A stretch of DNA of 64,000 nt from an uncultured Ruminococcus sp. (GCA_902800795.1 CADCFQ010000005.1:1-64000), one strand, 5' to 3'; positions 6,560-14,404 are shown, numbered from the stretch's first letter. Made by a program: numbers and translations. Notes: generated by a model not told the origin, from the sequence alone.

Positions 6560-7849
6560 TTATACGATACTTTCATCCAGCAGGAACTCTACAAGTCCCA
6601 CGTTCAGCACACCATTATCATCATACCACTTCTTGCGGATATCCCTGCGGACGATGATCTTCGGGAAAGAATCCCCGGTAAGAGCAAATGGTCTCAGCTC
6701 CTGCTCGGTCTTTTCTTTGTCGAGCAAGGCAAACGCCGACTGGATATATATCTTCTTCCCGCCTTTTGATGCGATAAAGTCGATCTCACGGGCAACTTTG
6801 GAATAACTGCCGCTTGCATTCTTCTCATTGGAATAGACAACACCAACATCAACCGAAAATCCCCTGATAATAAGCTCATTGTAGATGATGTTCTCCATGA
6901 TGTGAGTCATCTCCTGCTGACGGAAGCCAATACGAGCGTTGCGCAGTCCTATGTCCTCACAGTAATACTTATAAGGGTACTCGAAATATTTACGACCCTT
7001 GACATCATAACGCTTGGCTTCGCTGAACAGGAAAGCGTCCTCCAAGTGGTCGATATAGGCAGAGATGGTGTTTTGAGCGATGTTCTCGCCCGTTTTGGAA
7101 CGGAGGGTATCAGCGATCTTCTTAGGGTTGGTCAGCGACCCAACTGAAGAGCATAGCAGGTCAAGCAGCTGCCCGAGAACATCCTCACGTTCGATCTTTT
7201 TGCGCTCGACAATATCCTTGATAAAGACCTCAGAAAACAGAGAGGACAGATAGTTCGCTTTTGAAGTGTCATTGGGACGTGACAGCACAAGAGGCATACC
7301 GCCATAGAAAGCGTAATCCTCAAAGGCGTCCTCCTTGTCACCGCCGACCGCAGAGTAATACTCTGCAAAGCTAAGAGGGTGTACCTGTATCTCATCGCTG
7401 CGCCCACGGAACTCGGTCAGGATATCCTTAGACAGCATCTTTGAGTTGCTTCCGGTCACATACACATCAAGGTTCGGCAGCGACCGCAGATCGTTCAGGG
7501 CATCATAGAAGGTTATCTTCTTGCCGTCGGGGTTGTATGGATTCTTCACCTCGTCCGACATCTGTATCTCATCGACGAAGAGATAATACTGCTCGCTCTG
7601 CCCATCGACCTTGCTGCGGACATATTCCGACAAAGCCAACGGGTCACGGTACCTGATATCCTTAGTCAGATCAAGCTCTATCGATATGATGTTGTCAGCC
7701 GGAACTCCCTGCTCCAGCAGATAGTTCTTGAACAACACACTCAGCAGATAGGACTTACCGCAGCGGCGAATACCCGTGATAACCTTGACCTGTCCGTCCC
7801 ACATATAGTCGATGATCTGCTGCAAATATCTGTCTCTTTTGATCTCCAT
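6560..7849 (-). CDS. AAA_14 / DUF4143 family ATPase
   Basis: A 429-residue protein of the COG1373 type. Walker A is GIRRCGKS (26-33), Walker B LFVDEIQ (90-96), with a sensor-like VTGSNSKML and FRGR segment. The C-terminal third is DUF4143, whose REIDFIASKGGKKIYIQ segment resembles the D-x(n)-(E/Q)xK core of PD-(D/E)xK folds. The family is widespread in gut anaerobes in many copies. Its role is unknown, with proposals ranging from toxin-antitoxin to defence. The start at 7849 is preferred because GAGGTGG lies 4 nt upstream; an in-frame ATG 22 codons earlier overlaps the promoter. It has its own promoter (7899-7928) and an inverted repeat at the likely transcription start, which suggests autoregulation. 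Confidence 0.85.
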   Translation of the reverse strand: MEIKRDRYLQQIIDYMWDGQVKVITGIRRCGKSYLLSVLFKNYLLEQGVPADNIISIELDLTKDIRYRDPLALSEYVRSKVDGQSEQYYLFVDEIQMSDEVKNPYNPDGKKITFYDALNDLRSLPNLDVYVTGSNSKMLSKDILTEFRGRSDEIQVHPLSFAEYYSAVGGDKEDAFEDYAFYGGMPLVLSRPNDTSKANYLSSLFSEVFIKDIVERKKIEREDVLGQLLDLLCSSVGSLTNPKKIADTLRSKTGENIAQNTISAYIDHLEDAFLFSEAKRYDVKGRKYFEYPYKYYCEDIGLRNARIGFRQQEMTHIMENIIYNELIIRGFSVDVGVVYSNEKNASGSYSKVAREIDFIASKGGKKIYIQSAFALLDKEKTEQELRPFALTGDSFPKIIVRRDIRKKWYDDNGVLNVGLVEFLLDESIV

Positions 7850-7862
7850 AATACCACCTCGT

Positions 7863-7896
7863 TGAAAACTACGGCGAGTTTTGATGTTAGTTTTCA
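7863..7896. promoter_or_regulatory. Inverted repeat operator candidate of the AAA_14 gene
   Basis: TGAAAACTA (7863-7871) and TAGTTTTCA (7888-7896) are perfect 9-bp inverted arms with 16 nt between. The pair lies between the -10 box (7899-7904) and the ATPase start, over the expected transcription start. The position suits a repressor site; an mRNA hairpin is the alternative. Confidence 0.45.
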
Positions 7897-7898
7897 TT

Positions 7899-7928
7899 AT
7901 TATACCACAGATCAAAGGCTTTAGTCAA
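7899..7928 (-). promoter_or_regulatory. Promoter of the AAA_14 ATPase gene
   Basis: On the minus strand, TTGACT, an 18-nt spacer and a perfect TATAAT. It lies 50 bp upstream of the ATPase start codon. Confidence 0.7.
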
Positions 7929-8197
7929 GTATTATTCAACCTTTTTTTGTGATTAAACATGATCTATACATCGTTATTGAAAACAAATACAAACTCGGGT
8001 TTTTGTATGATGACTCCTATTGGATATTGAAGCTATCCAGCATAGAGCTGCTTGATAACGTAATAAAATGAAATACAAAACAGTCAATTACAATAAGTAT
8101 AACAGCTTTGAGAATTATCTCAGATCTGTTATATGCTATTAGCCTACACTCTAATGACATATAATTCCCATGTTTTATTTTAATCATTTATTGTATA

Positions 8198-8226
8198 TTG
8201 ACACATACCGGAATTGACAGTATACT
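8198..8226 (+). promoter_or_regulatory. Promoter upstream of a small open frame
   Basis: TTGACA (8198-8203), a 17-nt spacer and TATACT (8221-8226). It precedes the 26-codon frame at 8266-8346. The gap from 7929 to here is AT-rich and shows no other gene. Confidence 0.55.
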
Positions 8227-8265
8227 TAAAACAAACAGAACACATCGCAAATCTGAGGTGAGAAG

Positions 8266-8346
8266 ATGCGGTTTTGTCAACACCAAACAGATTTGCCGTC
8301 CATTCAATTGACTAATACCGGTGATTGTGGTATTATTAGTATGTAA
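8266..8346 (+). CDS. Small open frame upstream of the metallophosphoesterase
   Basis: A 26-codon frame (MRFCQHQTDLPSIQLTNTGD, then CGIISM). It has GAGGTG 4 nt upstream of the ATG and a good promoter 40 bp before. The second promoter of the downstream gene lies within it. Inverted arms GCAAATCTG (8247-8255) and CAGATTTGC (8288-8296) enclose its start. It could be a leader peptide or a chance frame; no function is claimed. Confidence 0.25.
   Translation: MRFCQHQTDLPSIQLTNTGDCGIISM
8308..8336 (+). promoter_or_regulatory. Promoter of the metallophosphoesterase gene
   Basis: TTGACT (8308-8313), a 17-nt spacer and TATTAT (8331-8336), 41 bp before the ATG at 8377. The ATACCGG motif in its spacer also occurs in the spacer of the upstream promoter at 8198-8226, hinting at a shared control site. 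Confidence 0.6.
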
Positions 8347-8376
8347 AAAACAAACCCAAAACCGAGGAAACAAACC

Positions 8377-9150
8377 ATGATCTACATAACAGGAGATACT
8401 CACGGCGGAGTTGATATGATAAAACTCAGCTCAATGGCACTTGAAAAATCAAATTACTTTTTGACAGCGAACGATCATCTGATAATAACAGGCGACTTTG
8501 GTTTTCCTTTCACGCCAGATGACCTGAAAGAGTATGAGAAGAAAAAAGGCGAATACAGTTTCTGGATAAACTGGCTGAAAGAACGGCCATACAAGGTCCT
8601 TTTCGTTGACGGCAACCACGACAACCACGACTGGTGGAGCACACAGCCTGTGACAGAAATGTTCGGCGGAAAAGTGCAGATACACCCTCACGCCAAGAAC
8701 GTTATCCATCTAATGAGAGGCGAGATCTACGAGATCGAGGGCAAGAAGTTCTTCACCTTCGGCGGTGCGGCAAGCACTGACAAGGCCTATCGCACAGAGG
8801 GCTACAGCTGGTGGAGCGCCGAGGAGCCAAGTTTTAAAGAGATAGACCGGGCTTTGAATAACCTTGAAGCGGCCGGAAACAAGGTCGATCACATCATAAC
8901 CCACACTCTTCCCGAACGGATAATATGGGAGGTGCCGATGTTCAGGCGCTTCAATATGTCATGTAGAACGGCACAGTTCCTTGATACGGTGCTTGAAAGA
9001 GTCGAATATGACAAGTGGTTCTGCGGACACTTCCATATCGATACGGAGATCTCACGACACCGGGCTTTTGTCCTGTATAACTCTGTCCATGAACTCGGGG
9101 ACTTTGACAAGATACTGGCAGGAGAAATGTCGATGTTCAGGGATGACTAA
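8377..9150 (+). CDS. Calcineurin-like metallophosphoesterase
   Basis: A 257-residue cytosolic protein with the full metallophosphoesterase motif set: GDTHG (6-10, metal ligands D7 and H9), GDF (39-41), GNHDNH (79-84), THTLPE and GHFHID near the C-terminus. Two metals are expected and the substrate cannot be told from sequence. The start has GAGGAAA 6 nt upstream. Homologues of this short type are frequent in prophage and accessory regions of gut Firmicutes, consistent with its place between an accessory ATPase and a toxin-antitoxin-like cluster. Confidence 0.88.
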   Translation: MIYITGDTHGGVDMIKLSSMALEKSNYFLTANDHLIITGDFGFPFTPDDLKEYEKKKGEYSFWINWLKERPYKVLFVDGNHDNHDWWSTQPVTEMFGGKVQIHPHAKNVIHLMRGEIYEIEGKKFFTFGGAASTDKAYRTEGYSWWSAEEPSFKEIDRALNNLEAAGNKVDHIITHTLPERIIWEVPMFRRFNMSCRTAQFLDTVLERVEYDKWFCGHFHIDTEISRHRAFVLYNSVHELGDFDKILAGEMSMFRDD

Positions 9151-9155
9151 GCTGA

Positions 9156-9184
9156 TTGACATAAGTCATTGATTATGATATACT
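9156..9184 (+). promoter_or_regulatory. Promoter of the DUF3791/DUF3990 operon
   Basis: TTGACA (9156-9161), a 17-nt spacer and TATACT (9179-9184), 57 bp before the first gene of the operon. Spacing is ideal. Confidence 0.7.
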
Positions 9185-9241
9185 CTATATGATGAAAGTG
9201 CAGATATAAATTGAGTTTAAGCATAAAGAAAGGATAAAGAA

Positions 9242-9436
9242 ATGAGCAAAATATCATTTATTTCTTTTTGTGTTGAATACTATGCGCAGCATATCTCTAA
9301 ACCAAGCAATGAAGTCTATGAGCTTTTCAAACGTGAAAAGGTGCTCGATCTGCTTGAAAATGACTATGACGATCTGCATGGAATGAGCATGGAATATATT
9401 GTTCAGATGATAGATGAGTATTTAGGAGCTGCATAA
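9242..9436 (+). CDS. DUF3791 family protein (putative antitoxin)
   Basis: A 64-residue all-helical protein with the DUF3791 layout: an N-terminal helix (FISFCVEYYAQH), a KREKVLDLLENDYDDLHGMS centre and a C-terminal VQMIDEYL. AAAGGA lies 7-8 nt upstream of the ATG. Its stop is one base from the DUF3990 start, so the two are co-translated. DUF3791 proteins are commonly next to DUF3990 genes and are suspected antitoxins. A second DUF3791 gene follows the toxin, so the toxin is bracketed by two relatives. Confidence 0.75.
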   Translation: MSKISFISFCVEYYAQHISKPSNEVYELFKREKVLDLLENDYDDLHGMSMEYIVQMIDEYLGAA

Positions 9437-9437
9437 T

Positions 9438-9929
9438 ATGTTAGTATATCACGGAACAACACTGGAGATAAAAGAGCCGAAGATAATCACATCAGAGATC
9501 GGACGTGATTTTGATTTTGCATTTTATACGACTGACATCCGGGAACAAGCTGAACGCTGGGCAATCCGCCGTGCAAAGATACAGTCGCGTAAAACAAACA
9601 AGCATATTCCCTCCGTTGTAAATGTCTATGAATGGGTGCGTGCAGATGCTGATATCAAAGAGTTTGACGGAGCATCTATGGAATGGCTTGATATGGTCGT
9701 AAGCTGCAGAAGTGACCTGAATTTCAGGCACGATCACGATATAGTCATCGGAAAGATAGCAAACGACAATGTCGGAGAGACAGTTTCTTACGTAGTGCAG
9801 GGGATTATGCGTAAAGAGGATGCTGTTGAACGACTGAAATTCGAGAAGATCAATAACCAGATAGCATTCTGTTCAGAAAGATCATTACAGCAGTTAAGAT
9901 TTATTAAAAGCTATATCGTGGAGGTGTGA
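9438..9929 (+). CDS. DUF3990 ADP-ribosyltransferase-like protein (putative toxin)
   Basis: A 163-residue protein. The N-terminus MLVYHGTT (H5 in YHG) is the first ADP-ribosyltransferase motif. DFDFAFYTTDIREQAERWA (about 24-42) matches the DFGxGFYtT...QAxxWA block of DUF3990, a family placed in the ADP-ribosyltransferase clan. VNVYEWV and a C-terminal NNQIAFCSERSLQQLRFI complete the fold. It probably modifies a cellular target with ADP-ribose from NAD, but the target is unknown. The final position usually occupied by a catalytic Glu or Gln is hard to assign by eye. Flanking DUF3791 genes and tight spacing argue for a toxin-antitoxin unit. Confidence 0.75.
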   Translation: MLVYHGTTLEIKEPKIITSEIGRDFDFAFYTTDIREQAERWAIRRAKIQSRKTNKHIPSVVNVYEWVRADADIKEFDGASMEWLDMVVSCRSDLNFRHDHDIVIGKIANDNVGETVSYVVQGIMRKEDAVERLKFEKINNQIAFCSERSLQQLRFIKSYIVEV

Positions 9930-9931
9930 AT

Positions 9932-10141
9932 ATGAATCACGCAACAACAAGAGCGACTATACTTCCTGAGATAGTCAGGCTAATTTCTGAAAAATACCAT
10001 ATAACCGAAGAAGAAGCTCTTGACAGATTCTACACATCTTCAACAGGCTCTAGCTTCGCTGATGATGACACAGGCCTTTATGGTCAGTCTGCTCTTTACC
10101 TTTTTGGATTGTTTTGTGAAGAGTTCAATGAAAAAGAATAA
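9932..10141 (+). CDS. Second DUF3791 family protein (putative antitoxin)
   Basis: A 69-residue protein. The segment ILPEIVRLISEKYHITEEEA followed by LDRFYTSSTGSSFADDDTGL and YLFGLFCEEF fits a DUF3791 variant. The ATG at 9932 has GGAGG at 9920-9924, 7 nt away and inside the toxin gene; a GTG two codons earlier overlaps the toxin stop and is less likely. It differs strongly from the first DUF3791 protein at 9242. The two may bind different faces of the toxin, or one may be an unrelated regulator. A strong terminator ends the operon. Confidence 0.65.
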   Translation: MNHATTRATILPEIVRLISEKYHITEEEALDRFYTSSTGSSFADDDTGLYGQSALYLFGLFCEEFNEKE

Positions 10142-10173
10142 GAGCGAGCAATGACAATAACCTTAAATACCCT

Positions 10174-10217
10174 AAACCTCCGCTGCTTTTTAAAGCAGAT
10201 CCGGAGGTTTTTCTTTT
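10174..10217 (+). terminator. Terminator of the DUF3791/DUF3990 operon
   Basis: Outer stem AAACCTCCG/CGGAGGTTT encloses an inner CTGCTTT/AAAGCAG hairpin, followed by TTCTTTTT. Confidence 0.85.
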
Positions 10218-10323
10218 TGCGCACAGAAATAAAGATCGCTTTGAAAGGTAACCGCCAAACCCACCCAGCCCCCAATAAAAAAACATTTCGGATATGTCTC
10301 ATGTTTTCGGGACGGTCTTTCTT

Positions 10324-10347
10324 GGCGCTGACGTGTGTTTCAGCGCC
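10324..10347 (+). other. Hairpin in the 10142-10532 gap
   Basis: GGCGCTGA (10324-10331) pairs with TCAGCGCC (10340-10347), followed by TTATTCTT. It looks like a weak terminator that would isolate the downstream promoter. Otherwise the gap holds only the operon terminator at its left end and the LRR-gene promoter at its right end. Confidence 0.4.
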
Positions 10348-10447
10348 TTATTCTTAGCTTTCAGCGGCTTTCTTTATCGTTCTGTACAAATTCAAAAGGC
10401 AATCGCTCACCTGTTTTATAACAATACAATGAACTTAGTCAATATAT

Positions 10448-10476
10448 TTGACATATTTGCAGAAATCTGCTATAAT
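10448..10476 (+). promoter_or_regulatory. Promoter of the LRR protein gene
   Basis: A perfect TTGACA (10448-10453) and TATAAT (10471-10476) with 17 nt between and an extended TG element. It lies 57 bp before the ATG and predicts strong expression. Confidence 0.85.
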
Positions 10477-10532
10477 AAGCTAAAGCTTTTTGCTTGGAAG
10501 TATAATCGAAAACTTTTAAGGAGGACTTTCTA

Positions 10533-12314
10533 ATGAAGAAGAAGATCTTAGCAGCAATGCTTTCGGTCTCACTGATGTTCGCAGCGGCAGAGGTTCTGCC
10601 AAACAGCTTTATTGATCTCGGCAACGGCATCAAAGCAGAAGCCGTAACTAAAGGAATAACTAACTACAATTACCAGACGCTCTCCGACGGGACCATTGAG
10701 ATCACCTCTTACACCGGTACATCTACCACGGTTTCTATCCCGTCTTCCATCGGCGGAAAGAACGTTACTAAGATCGGCGACCAGGCTTTCTATAAGAGCA
10801 AGGTCACATCGGTAACTATACCGAGCACCGTCAAGACTGTCGGCAAAGACGCATTCAGAGAATCCGTAAGCCTTGACACTGTAGTATTCAAAGGCGGCAC
10901 AACAAGCATTGGATCTTATGCTTTCTATAAATGTACCAGCCTTAAAAAAGTTGAACTCCCAAGCACCCTGAAGACTATCGACAACTATGTATTCTACGGC
11001 TGCTCTGCTCTCCCGAGCATCGAGATCCCGAACAACGTTTCAACTGTCGGCTCCTATTGCTTTGAGAACTGTTCCAATCTCGCTATGTGCCAGCTGCCTT
11101 CCAACCTCAAAGAGCTCCAGGACGACACCTTTGCCTGGTGTACCAGCCTTCAGTTCATAAGGGTACCTGACTACGTTAAGACTATCGGCTGGCGTGCATT
11201 CACTTCCTGCACATCACTCAGAACAGTTATATTACCCAACAGCCTCAAGACCATATCGGACGAAGCCTTCAACAGATGTAAGGCGATCACAGAGATCTCT
11301 ATCCCCAACAGCGTTACAGAAATCGGTGACGGCGCATTTGAGAACTGCACAAGCCTGAAGAATGTTTTCATCCCGACTTCCGTTAAGAAGATCGGTTCTT
11401 ATACATTCGGCTTCACCCATGCGACAGGCGCTGCTTCTCATTTTAGGATAACAGACTTTACATTCACCGTTTTCGGTTCGACCCTCACCGCCAGCAACTA
11501 TGCAGCGTTCTACGGAATAAGATATGTTGACACAAGACTTAGCAAGGCAACGATCACTCTTTCCCAGAATTCCTATGCATATGACGGCACATTCAAGAAG
11601 CCTACCGTTATTGTAAAAAACAACGGCGTGACACTCAGAAGCGGTACAGATTACACTGTTTCATATCAGAACAACAAAGCTATCGGAACCGCTACCGTAG
11701 TTGTTAAGGGCAACGGCAACTTCACCGAGACTGTTACAAAGACCTTCAAGATCAATCTCGGAACTGTAACAGGCTTCAAGAATGCTGCAGTTTCTGCAAA
11801 CGCTATCAAGTTCACCTGGAACAAGGTGCCCGGCGCTCAGGGTTATGTTGTATATCTCTACAACAAGAGCACAAAGCAGTGGGAGAGATATGCCAAGACC
11901 ACAAACGACAATAATGTTCAGCTCGTAAACAAGCTCAACCCCGGCGAGGCTTATGCGCTTACCGCAAAAGCTTACAGAACTGTAAACGGCAAGGAAATAC
12001 TCTCGCCCAGCTTCAATAACTACAAGACTTCCACAAACCCTGCAAAGGTAAGCTTCTCTGTAGCATCGAAGGCTAAGGGCTTGGCAACTTACTCCTGGAA
12101 CAAGGTAACAGGTGCTACAAGCTACGCTCTCTACTACAAGTCTTCTGCAAACGCTTCGTGGACAAGGGTAGCAACCGTAAACAACAGCACAACAAGCTAC
12201 ACCAAGGCAGGCCTCAAGAGCGGCACAGGCTACTTCACAGTAAGAGCATTCAGGACCTATGAGGGTACTACTTACGGCTCGACATTCGACACAAAGACTG
12301 CAACTGTAAGATAA
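10533..12314 (+). CDS. Secreted BspA-type leucine-rich repeat protein with Ig-like and Fn3-like domains
   Basis: A 593-residue exported protein. Residues 1-37 form a signal peptide (KKK, then AAMLSVSLMFAAAEV). Residues about 60-320 are tandem 23-residue BspA/TpLRR (LRR_5) repeats of the form SIPNSVTEIGDGAFENCTSL. Residues about 330-405 are an Ig-like YDGTFKKPTVIVK module ending in TKTFKI. Two Fn3-like modules (about 406-593) follow, each with a FTWNKVPGAQGY or YSWNKVTGATSY strand. There is no sortase motif, dockerin or membrane anchor at the C-terminus, so it is probably secreted or held non-covalently. BspA-type repeats mediate adhesion in other anaerobes. GGAGG lies 6-7 nt upstream of the ATG, and it has its own promoter and terminator. 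Confidence 0.85.
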   Translation: MKKKILAAMLSVSLMFAAAEVLPNSFIDLGNGIKAEAVTKGITNYNYQTLSDGTIEITSYTGTSTTVSIPSSIGGKNVTKIGDQAFYKSKVTSVTIPSTVKTVGKDAFRESVSLDTVVFKGGTTSIGSYAFYKCTSLKKVELPSTLKTIDNYVFYGCSALPSIEIPNNVSTVGSYCFENCSNLAMCQLPSNLKELQDDTFAWCTSLQFIRVPDYVKTIGWRAFTSCTSLRTVILPNSLKTISDEAFNRCKAITEISIPNSVTEIGDGAFENCTSLKNVFIPTSVKKIGSYTFGFTHATGAASHFRITDFTFTVFGSTLTASNYAAFYGIRYVDTRLSKATITLSQNSYAYDGTFKKPTVIVKNNGVTLRSGTDYTVSYQNNKAIGTATVVVKGNGNFTETVTKTFKINLGTVTGFKNAAVSANAIKFTWNKVPGAQGYVVYLYNKSTKQWERYAKTTNDNNVQLVNKLNPGEAYALTAKAYRTVNGKEILSPSFNNYKTSTNPAKVSFSVASKAKGLATYSWNKVTGATSYALYYKSSANASWTRVATVNNSTTSYTKAGLKSGTGYFTVRAFRTYEGTTYGSTFDTKTATVR

Positions 12315-12337
12315 ACAGAAAAGCAAATATTCTATCA

Positions 12338-12363
12338 GGACGGCCGGTTGGCCGTCCATTTTT
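12338..12363 (+). terminator. Terminator of the LRR protein gene
   Basis: GGACGGCC/GGCCGTCC stem with a GGTT loop, followed by ATTTTTT. Confidence 0.9.
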
Positions 12364-12406
12364 TGTGCGGCGCTGACATAGAGGATGAAAAGTTTCACAT
12401 AAACTA

Positions 12407-12435
12407 TTGACAAAAGAGGATAAATGCTGTATAAT
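12407..12435 (+). promoter_or_regulatory. Promoter of the trpB T-box transcript
   Basis: TTGACA (12407-12412), 17 nt, TATAAT (12430-12435). It starts the long leader before trpB. Confidence 0.85.
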
Positions 12436-12439
12436 GACT

Positions 12440-12755
12440 TTAATAGCTTAAACTGTTGAAGAAGAGTAAGTAGTCAGTGACCTTTGACTCACAGAGAGCT
12501 GCCGTTTGCTGGGAGGCAGCAGCCGAACCACTGATGAATGGACTTCTGAGGGTGACCGAAAGCCGTGTGAAGAGGGGGAAGATCAAGACCCCTGTACACC
12601 GTCAGGGTGAGACGGCAAGTAGCAGTCAACGGGTGTTCTGCCCCCGTTACCAACGCAGGCTCATATATTGGTATGAGCGCCGAGAGGACGTTTTCGTCAA
12701 ATTGGGTGGCACCGCAGGAATTACCTGTCCCATGTTTTATGGGGCAGTTTTTTTA
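12440..12755 (+). ncRNA. T-box riboswitch, tryptophan (UGG) specifier
   Basis: A leader of about 310 nt. Stem I is closed by GAAG/CTTC and TCAGTG/CACTGA pairs around a specifier loop whose 3' side reads TGAATGGA, giving specifier UGG (12539-12541) followed by A, as is usual. The conserved T-box GGGTGGCACCGCAGG (12704-12718) is perfect and would pair with the tRNA acceptor end. It ends in a terminator: CTGTCCCAT/ATGGGGCAG and seven T (12725-12754). Uncharged tRNA-Trp should prevent termination and switch on trpB. Codon identity and downstream gene agree. Confidence 0.93.
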
Positions 12756-12785
12756 TTGACCATTTTTTTGAAAGGACGATGTAAC

Positions 12786-14153
12786 ATGAACAACAAGATT
12801 CCGTACAAGATCTATCTTGAAGAAAGCGAGCTTCCAAAAGCTTGGTACAATGTGAGAGCCGATATGAAGACTAAGCCCGCTCCCCTTCTCAACCCGGGAA
12901 CAGGAAAGCCGATGACCCTTGAGGAGCTTAGCGGCGTTTTCTGCACAGAGCTTGCAAAGCAGGAGCTTGACAACGACACCGCTTATATCGCTATCCCCGA
13001 GGAGATCCTGGACTTCTACAAGATGTACAGACCCGCTCCGCTGGTGAGAGCTTATTTCCTTGAAAAGGCTCTGGGAACACCCGCCAAGATCTATTATAAG
13101 TTCGAGGGCAACAACACCTCCGGAAGCCATAAGCTCAACAGCGCTATCGCTCAGGCTTACTACGCTAAGAAGCAGGGGCTCAAGGGCGTTACCACAGAGA
13201 CCGGCGCAGGCCAGTGGGGAACAGCGCTCTCTATGGCTTGTTCATATTTCGGCCTTGACTGCAAGGTATATATGGTAAAGGTGTCCTATGAGCAGAAGCC
13301 CTTCAGACGTGAGGTAATGAGGACCTACGGAGCAAGCGTTACTCCCTCGCCTTCGGACACCACTAAGGTAGGCCGTGAGATACTTGAAAAGTTCCCCGGA
13401 ACAACAGGATCTCTGGGATGCGCTATCTCGGAAGCCGTTGAGGCTGCTGTAACTCACGAGGGCTACAGATATGTTCTGGGCTCGGTGCTGTCCCAGGTAC
13501 TGCTCCACCAGTCAATCATAGGTCTTGAGGCTATGGCTGCTTGTGACAAGTATGATATCAAGCCTGATATCATCATCGGCTGTGCCGGCGGCGGTTCAAA
13601 TCTTGGCGGTCTTATCTCGCCATTTATGGGCAAAAAGCTCAGAGGCGAAGCTGACTATAAGTTCATCGCTGTCGAGCCTGCGTCCTGCCCATCGCTCACA
13701 AGGGGAAGCTACGCCTATGATTTCTGCGATACCGGAATGGTTTGCCCTCTGGCTAAGATGTACACTCTCGGAAGCGGCTTCATCCCCTCTGCCAACCACG
13801 CAGGCGGTCTTAGATATCACGGAATGAGCAGCGTTCTTTCAGAGCTCTATGACGAGGGACTAATAGAGGCAAGAAGCGTTGAGCAGACCTCCGTATTCGA
13901 GGCAGCACAGCAGTTCGCAAGAGTTGAGGGAACACTTCCCGCCCCCGAGAGCAGCCACGCTATCCGTGTTGCTATCGACGAAGCTCTCAAGTGCAAGGAA
14001 ACAGGCGAGGAGAAGACTATCCTCTTCGGTCTTACCGGAACAGGCTACTTTGATATGGTGGCTTATCAGAAGTTCAACGACGGCGAGATGTCCGACTACA
14101 TCCCCTCTGATGAGGAGATCGCAAAGAGCCTGGCTAATCTGCCGAAGCTCTGA
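12786..14153 (+). CDS. trpB: Tryptophan synthase beta chain, TrpB2 type
   Basis: A 455-residue pyridoxal-phosphate enzyme that condenses indole with L-serine to tryptophan. The long N-terminal extension (LEESELPKAWYNVRADM) and the total length are typical of the TrpB2 group rather than the roughly 400-residue TrpB1. The cofactor lysine is K116 in GNNTSGSHKLNSA, and the phosphate-binding loop is GCAGGGSN. No trpA or other trp gene is adjacent, so it may salvage free indole. It is controlled by a tryptophan T-box directly upstream. The ATG at 12786 has AAAGGA about 10 nt upstream. Confidence 0.93.
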   Translation: MNNKIPYKIYLEESELPKAWYNVRADMKTKPAPLLNPGTGKPMTLEELSGVFCTELAKQELDNDTAYIAIPEEILDFYKMYRPAPLVRAYFLEKALGTPAKIYYKFEGNNTSGSHKLNSAIAQAYYAKKQGLKGVTTETGAGQWGTALSMACSYFGLDCKVYMVKVSYEQKPFRREVMRTYGASVTPSPSDTTKVGREILEKFPGTTGSLGCAISEAVEAAVTHEGYRYVLGSVLSQVLLHQSIIGLEAMAACDKYDIKPDIIIGCAGGGSNLGGLISPFMGKKLRGEADYKFIAVEPASCPSLTRGSYAYDFCDTGMVCPLAKMYTLGSGFIPSANHAGGLRYHGMSSVLSELYDEGLIEARSVEQTSVFEAAQQFARVEGTLPAPESSHAIRVAIDEALKCKETGEEKTILFGLTGTGYFDMVAYQKFNDGEMSDYIPSDEEIAKSLANLPKL

Positions 14154-14228
14154 TGTTTCTGTACAAAAAAACAGACTATTATATAAACAGCTTTAAGCAA
14201 AAACCGTACCTCGCCCCGGTGCACAGAA

Positions 14229-14330
14229 AAAGTGAATAGTGAATAGTTAAGGTATCGCCTTCGGCGATGATTATAAAACATCATCGTCCGCAGGACGATA
14301 CCTTTATTCTTCATTCTTCATTATTCATTG
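14229..14330. repeat. Structured dispersed repeat, copy 1
   Basis: A roughly 100-bp element. Tandem GTGAATA-like heptads on the left and ATTCTTC/ATTATTC heptads on the right flank a core bounded by GGTATCG (14251-14257) and CGATACC. Inside are three short hairpins in a row: ATCGCC/GGCGAT, GATGAT/ATCATC and CGTCC/GGACG. A core of about 50 nt recurs almost unchanged on the other strand at 56.6 kb. No frame is coded. It resembles a miniature transposable or REP-like element. The rest of 14154-14404 holds only the terminator at 14353. Confidence 0.75.
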
Positions 14331-14352
14331 AGCAGGCGCCAGACAAAGCGAC

Positions 14353-14388
14353 AAAAAAGGCACTCTCGTCATTCCCGACGAAAGTGCC
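14353..14388 (-). terminator. Terminator of the ABC exporter operon
   Basis: Minus-strand 12-bp stem GGCACTTTCGTC/GACGAGAGTGCC (one G-T pair), 6-nt loop, then TTTTTT. Confidence 0.9.
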
Positions 14389-14404
14389 TTAAATATTGCT
14401 ATTT

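Noticed and set aside
10151..10533. Several overlapping open frames between the toxin-antitoxin operon and the LRR gene
   Set aside because: They cross a terminator and a consensus promoter and have no ribosome-binding sites or protein-like composition.
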